The translations under genes were made by a program, and so were the position numbers. This document shows, one piece after another, positions 62,218 to 64,000 of a DNA stretch of 64,000 nucleotides. The number at the start of each line of letters is the position of its first letter. The stretch's first letter is position 1. Source of the DNA: Actinernus sp. WN-2022 (taxonomy: Eukaryota > Cnidaria > Anthozoa > Actiniaria > Actinernidae); the NCBI GenBank assembly GCA_030867875.1, contig JAOWCC010001368.1, forward strand, positions 3,596,965 to 3,660,964, read 5' to 3'. The notes beneath the pieces are model-generated. The model had not been told where the DNA came from, made no database searches, and worked only from the letters and a program-made list of their open reading frames with translations.

Positions 62218-62700
62218 TCTGTTCATGATTTCATGAACCAGCATGAACTATTCATGAAAGTTCATGAACAGTTCTTGATATGTTCTTGACTGGCAATTGT
62301 CTCAGTTCATGAACTAAAATTCATGAAATGTTCATTGAACTGTTCATGAATATTTCATGGTCACTGATAAATACCAAATATGTTCATGCACTTATGATGA
62401 ATTGTTCATGAATGGAACAAAATACAATTTTTCTTGAAAGGTTCACTGAATTATTTCAAGAACATTTCATGAACATTTCAAGAACCTAAGATGGTTCAGG
62501 AGAGTTCATAATTAATTCATGAAATACAATAATGAATCTCTAATGAACTTTAATGAACTCATGAACTGTTATAATTTCACAAAATAATAACTTGAAGAAC
62601 CTTTCATGAACATTTTAAAAATGCTAGAAAGTTCATGAGGGTTCACAAGAAATTCATCAACTGCAACATTAATAACCTCTGATGAACTTTTACCAACCCT
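62218..62700. repeat. Cluster of TTCATGAA palindromes
   Basis: About 480 bp in which TTCATGAA, GTTCATGAA and close variants (TTCAAGAA, TTCATGAG, TTCACTGAA) recur dozens of times on no fixed period. The 8-mer is self-complementary. It is either a decayed short-period satellite or a dense protein-binding cluster; nothing in the sequence decides. Confidence 0.75.
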
Positions 62701-63308
62701 ATATTATTCTAGAGACCACATTCAAACTGTAATCAACATGGCAATTATTATAGCTTTTTTTTCATGGTCTATTAGCTCCCCGAGCGTAGTTAATAATAAT
62801 GACACTAACAAATTTAAGACCGCTGTACGCCAACATTTTATTGAATCAGGAGAATGGTTTTATTTTTTGTCTCTCTCCTTTTATCATCACATTATTATTA
62901 ACCTAGTTGTTATCATTGTAAATTGTGTTTTGAATTTACACTGATGTGATATGGTTACACCATTTTATCAGTTAATAAAGTAGAACCCGTCTGGCAGACA
63001 ACATAATCAATGAACCAACAATGCACTGTCTTTTCCAGTTCAAATGAGTTCGTTCAGCCAAGTTCGCCTTGCGAAAAGAATTGCCAGGATTCTCAGGGAA
63101 TCCTTAAGGAACAGAGACTACTGCATGGAAAGGCTACATAATTATTTTATTTGAAGGCAGGATAAACATCACAATAAATACAATGAAATGAGAAATAAAA
63201 TAAGTTAAATTAAGATAGCAGTCGTGTGAGGAGGCTGAGGGCTGAGACTAAAATAATATTAAGCATCACAGCATTCTCCTGGTTATTTTAGACTAAGAGT
63301 TGACTTAC
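62701..63308. other. No recognised gene
   Basis: AT-rich. An open stretch at 63038-63140 after TTTTCCAG on the + strand has no partner exon. Confidence 0.35.
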
Positions 63309-63394
63309 CAATTTGACTGGCTTGTTCAAAAAGGAAATTCCCATCGTTTATATAAGCAAAGTATTTCTGTCTGCCCCTTTGAAAATGTGTATTT
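63309..63394 (-). other. Candidate exon of unknown membership
   Basis: On the minus strand TTCTTGGCAG precedes and GTAAGT follows an 86-bp block. One frame is open throughout (QKYFAYINDGNFLFEQASQI) and ends in phase 1. Alternatively an ATG in good Kozak context (AACGATGG) gives MGISFLNKPVKL and would splice in phase 0 to GPFVHIAS. Neither resembles the ClC sequence expected before GPFVH. Confidence 0.3.
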
Positions 63395-64000
63395 CTGCCA
63401 AGAAATTCGAACAGAATAACGTAGGACCTTCGATCTTCGACTCTTACTTTTATGAGTTAAGACTGGAACCAAGTTGACCATATTTGGTTGGCAGAGTTAC
63501 CAGGCCTCCAGGGGCGGTTATTCTTTGAAGGGATGTGTGTTGCTCGGTTGGACTTCAAGTTTTACAAGCTCAATGAAAGGTTAATTCAAAGAGTATTTCA
63601 AGCACAATATTCTTTAGATGGAGTGATAATAATAACCGCTGCAACTGAGAGGCATCACTAATTCTGGATGGCACGATTTAATGGAGAAATATGTACAGTA
63701 GCCGAGTAGGTAAGCTTAACATGTCTTACTTTTATACTACCACCTGGAAATACAATATATGTGCTTTCAGTTTCACTTTCAGTTTCACGCAACAGTCACT
63801 ACCTAAAACCACTATTATAGCTTAGAGTTTTCTAGTAATTCAGTTCGTTTTAATAGATTATTGCTCACATAGAATATACTTCAAATAACAATGTCAATGT
63901 GGTAAAATACTTCCCGAACATGTCATCAAAAATGGCCGTTATTTTATCTGACATTATCTGACGTTATTTTATCTGGGGCCCCGTATTCGTTCAGCAAAAT
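63395..64000. other. No recognisable feature at right edge
   Basis: No ClC upstream exon (GSGIP or GKE motif) was found on the minus strand. The last bases repeat TTATTTTATCTGA-like and TTATCTGAC words. Confidence 0.4.

Noticed and set aside
63038..63120. Plus-strand exon-like stretch after TTTTCCAG
   Set aside because: Open for only about 33 codons, no partner exon or recognised protein pattern.

Overview
The window is animal nuclear DNA, most likely from a cnidarian (an anthozoan such as a stony coral). This is an inference from short exons separated by long repeat-filled introns, AT-rich sequence rich in ACATGTA words, many short inverted-repeat transposons, tRNA-derived SINEs, a CR1/L2-like LINE and a Penelope-like element. 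No search was run, so the species is not established.

Two host genes converge. On the + strand, five exons (6120-17862) join in phase into an unrecognised 307-residue protein with three predicted membrane segments. On the - strand, 18 exons (61394 down to 23979) join in phase into the last 623 residues of a ClC chloride channel of the ClC-1/2/K type. It enters at GPFVHIAS, passes through the pore helices and both CBS domains, and ends at a TAA. The first part of the channel, with the first selectivity motif and the gating glutamate, is not in the window and presumably lies to the right.

Almost everything else is repeats. Left of the first gene are a nested MITE with a Mutator-like insertion (531-1682), a LINE 3' end, a near-identical 117-bp satellite (3676-5128) and two MITEs. 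Inside the first gene are a 106-bp satellite (6459-7932), two tRNA SINEs, TIR elements, and a Penelope-like retroelement with reverse transcriptase and GIY-YIG domains (14984-17529). The space between the genes (17863-23978) holds foldback elements, a TIR element carrying a stray piece of the 117-bp satellite, and two minisatellites.

The ClC introns hold a two-ORF LINE (27.6-31.9 kb), a 1.1-kb near-palindrome with a 7-bp target duplication (33599-34692), several elements with TTAA at both ends, SINEs, and two TA-flanked elements that share termini but not cores (51387-53546 and 59097-60836). The first of these encodes only a DNA-binding transposase-like protein. Several nested insertions can be read directly because an uninterrupted relative lies elsewhere in the window.

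No bacterial operon, CRISPR array, rRNA or functional tRNA gene was seen. Exon calls rest on splice signals, frame continuity and recalled family sequence. Repeat calls rest on repeats and inverted repeats read directly.
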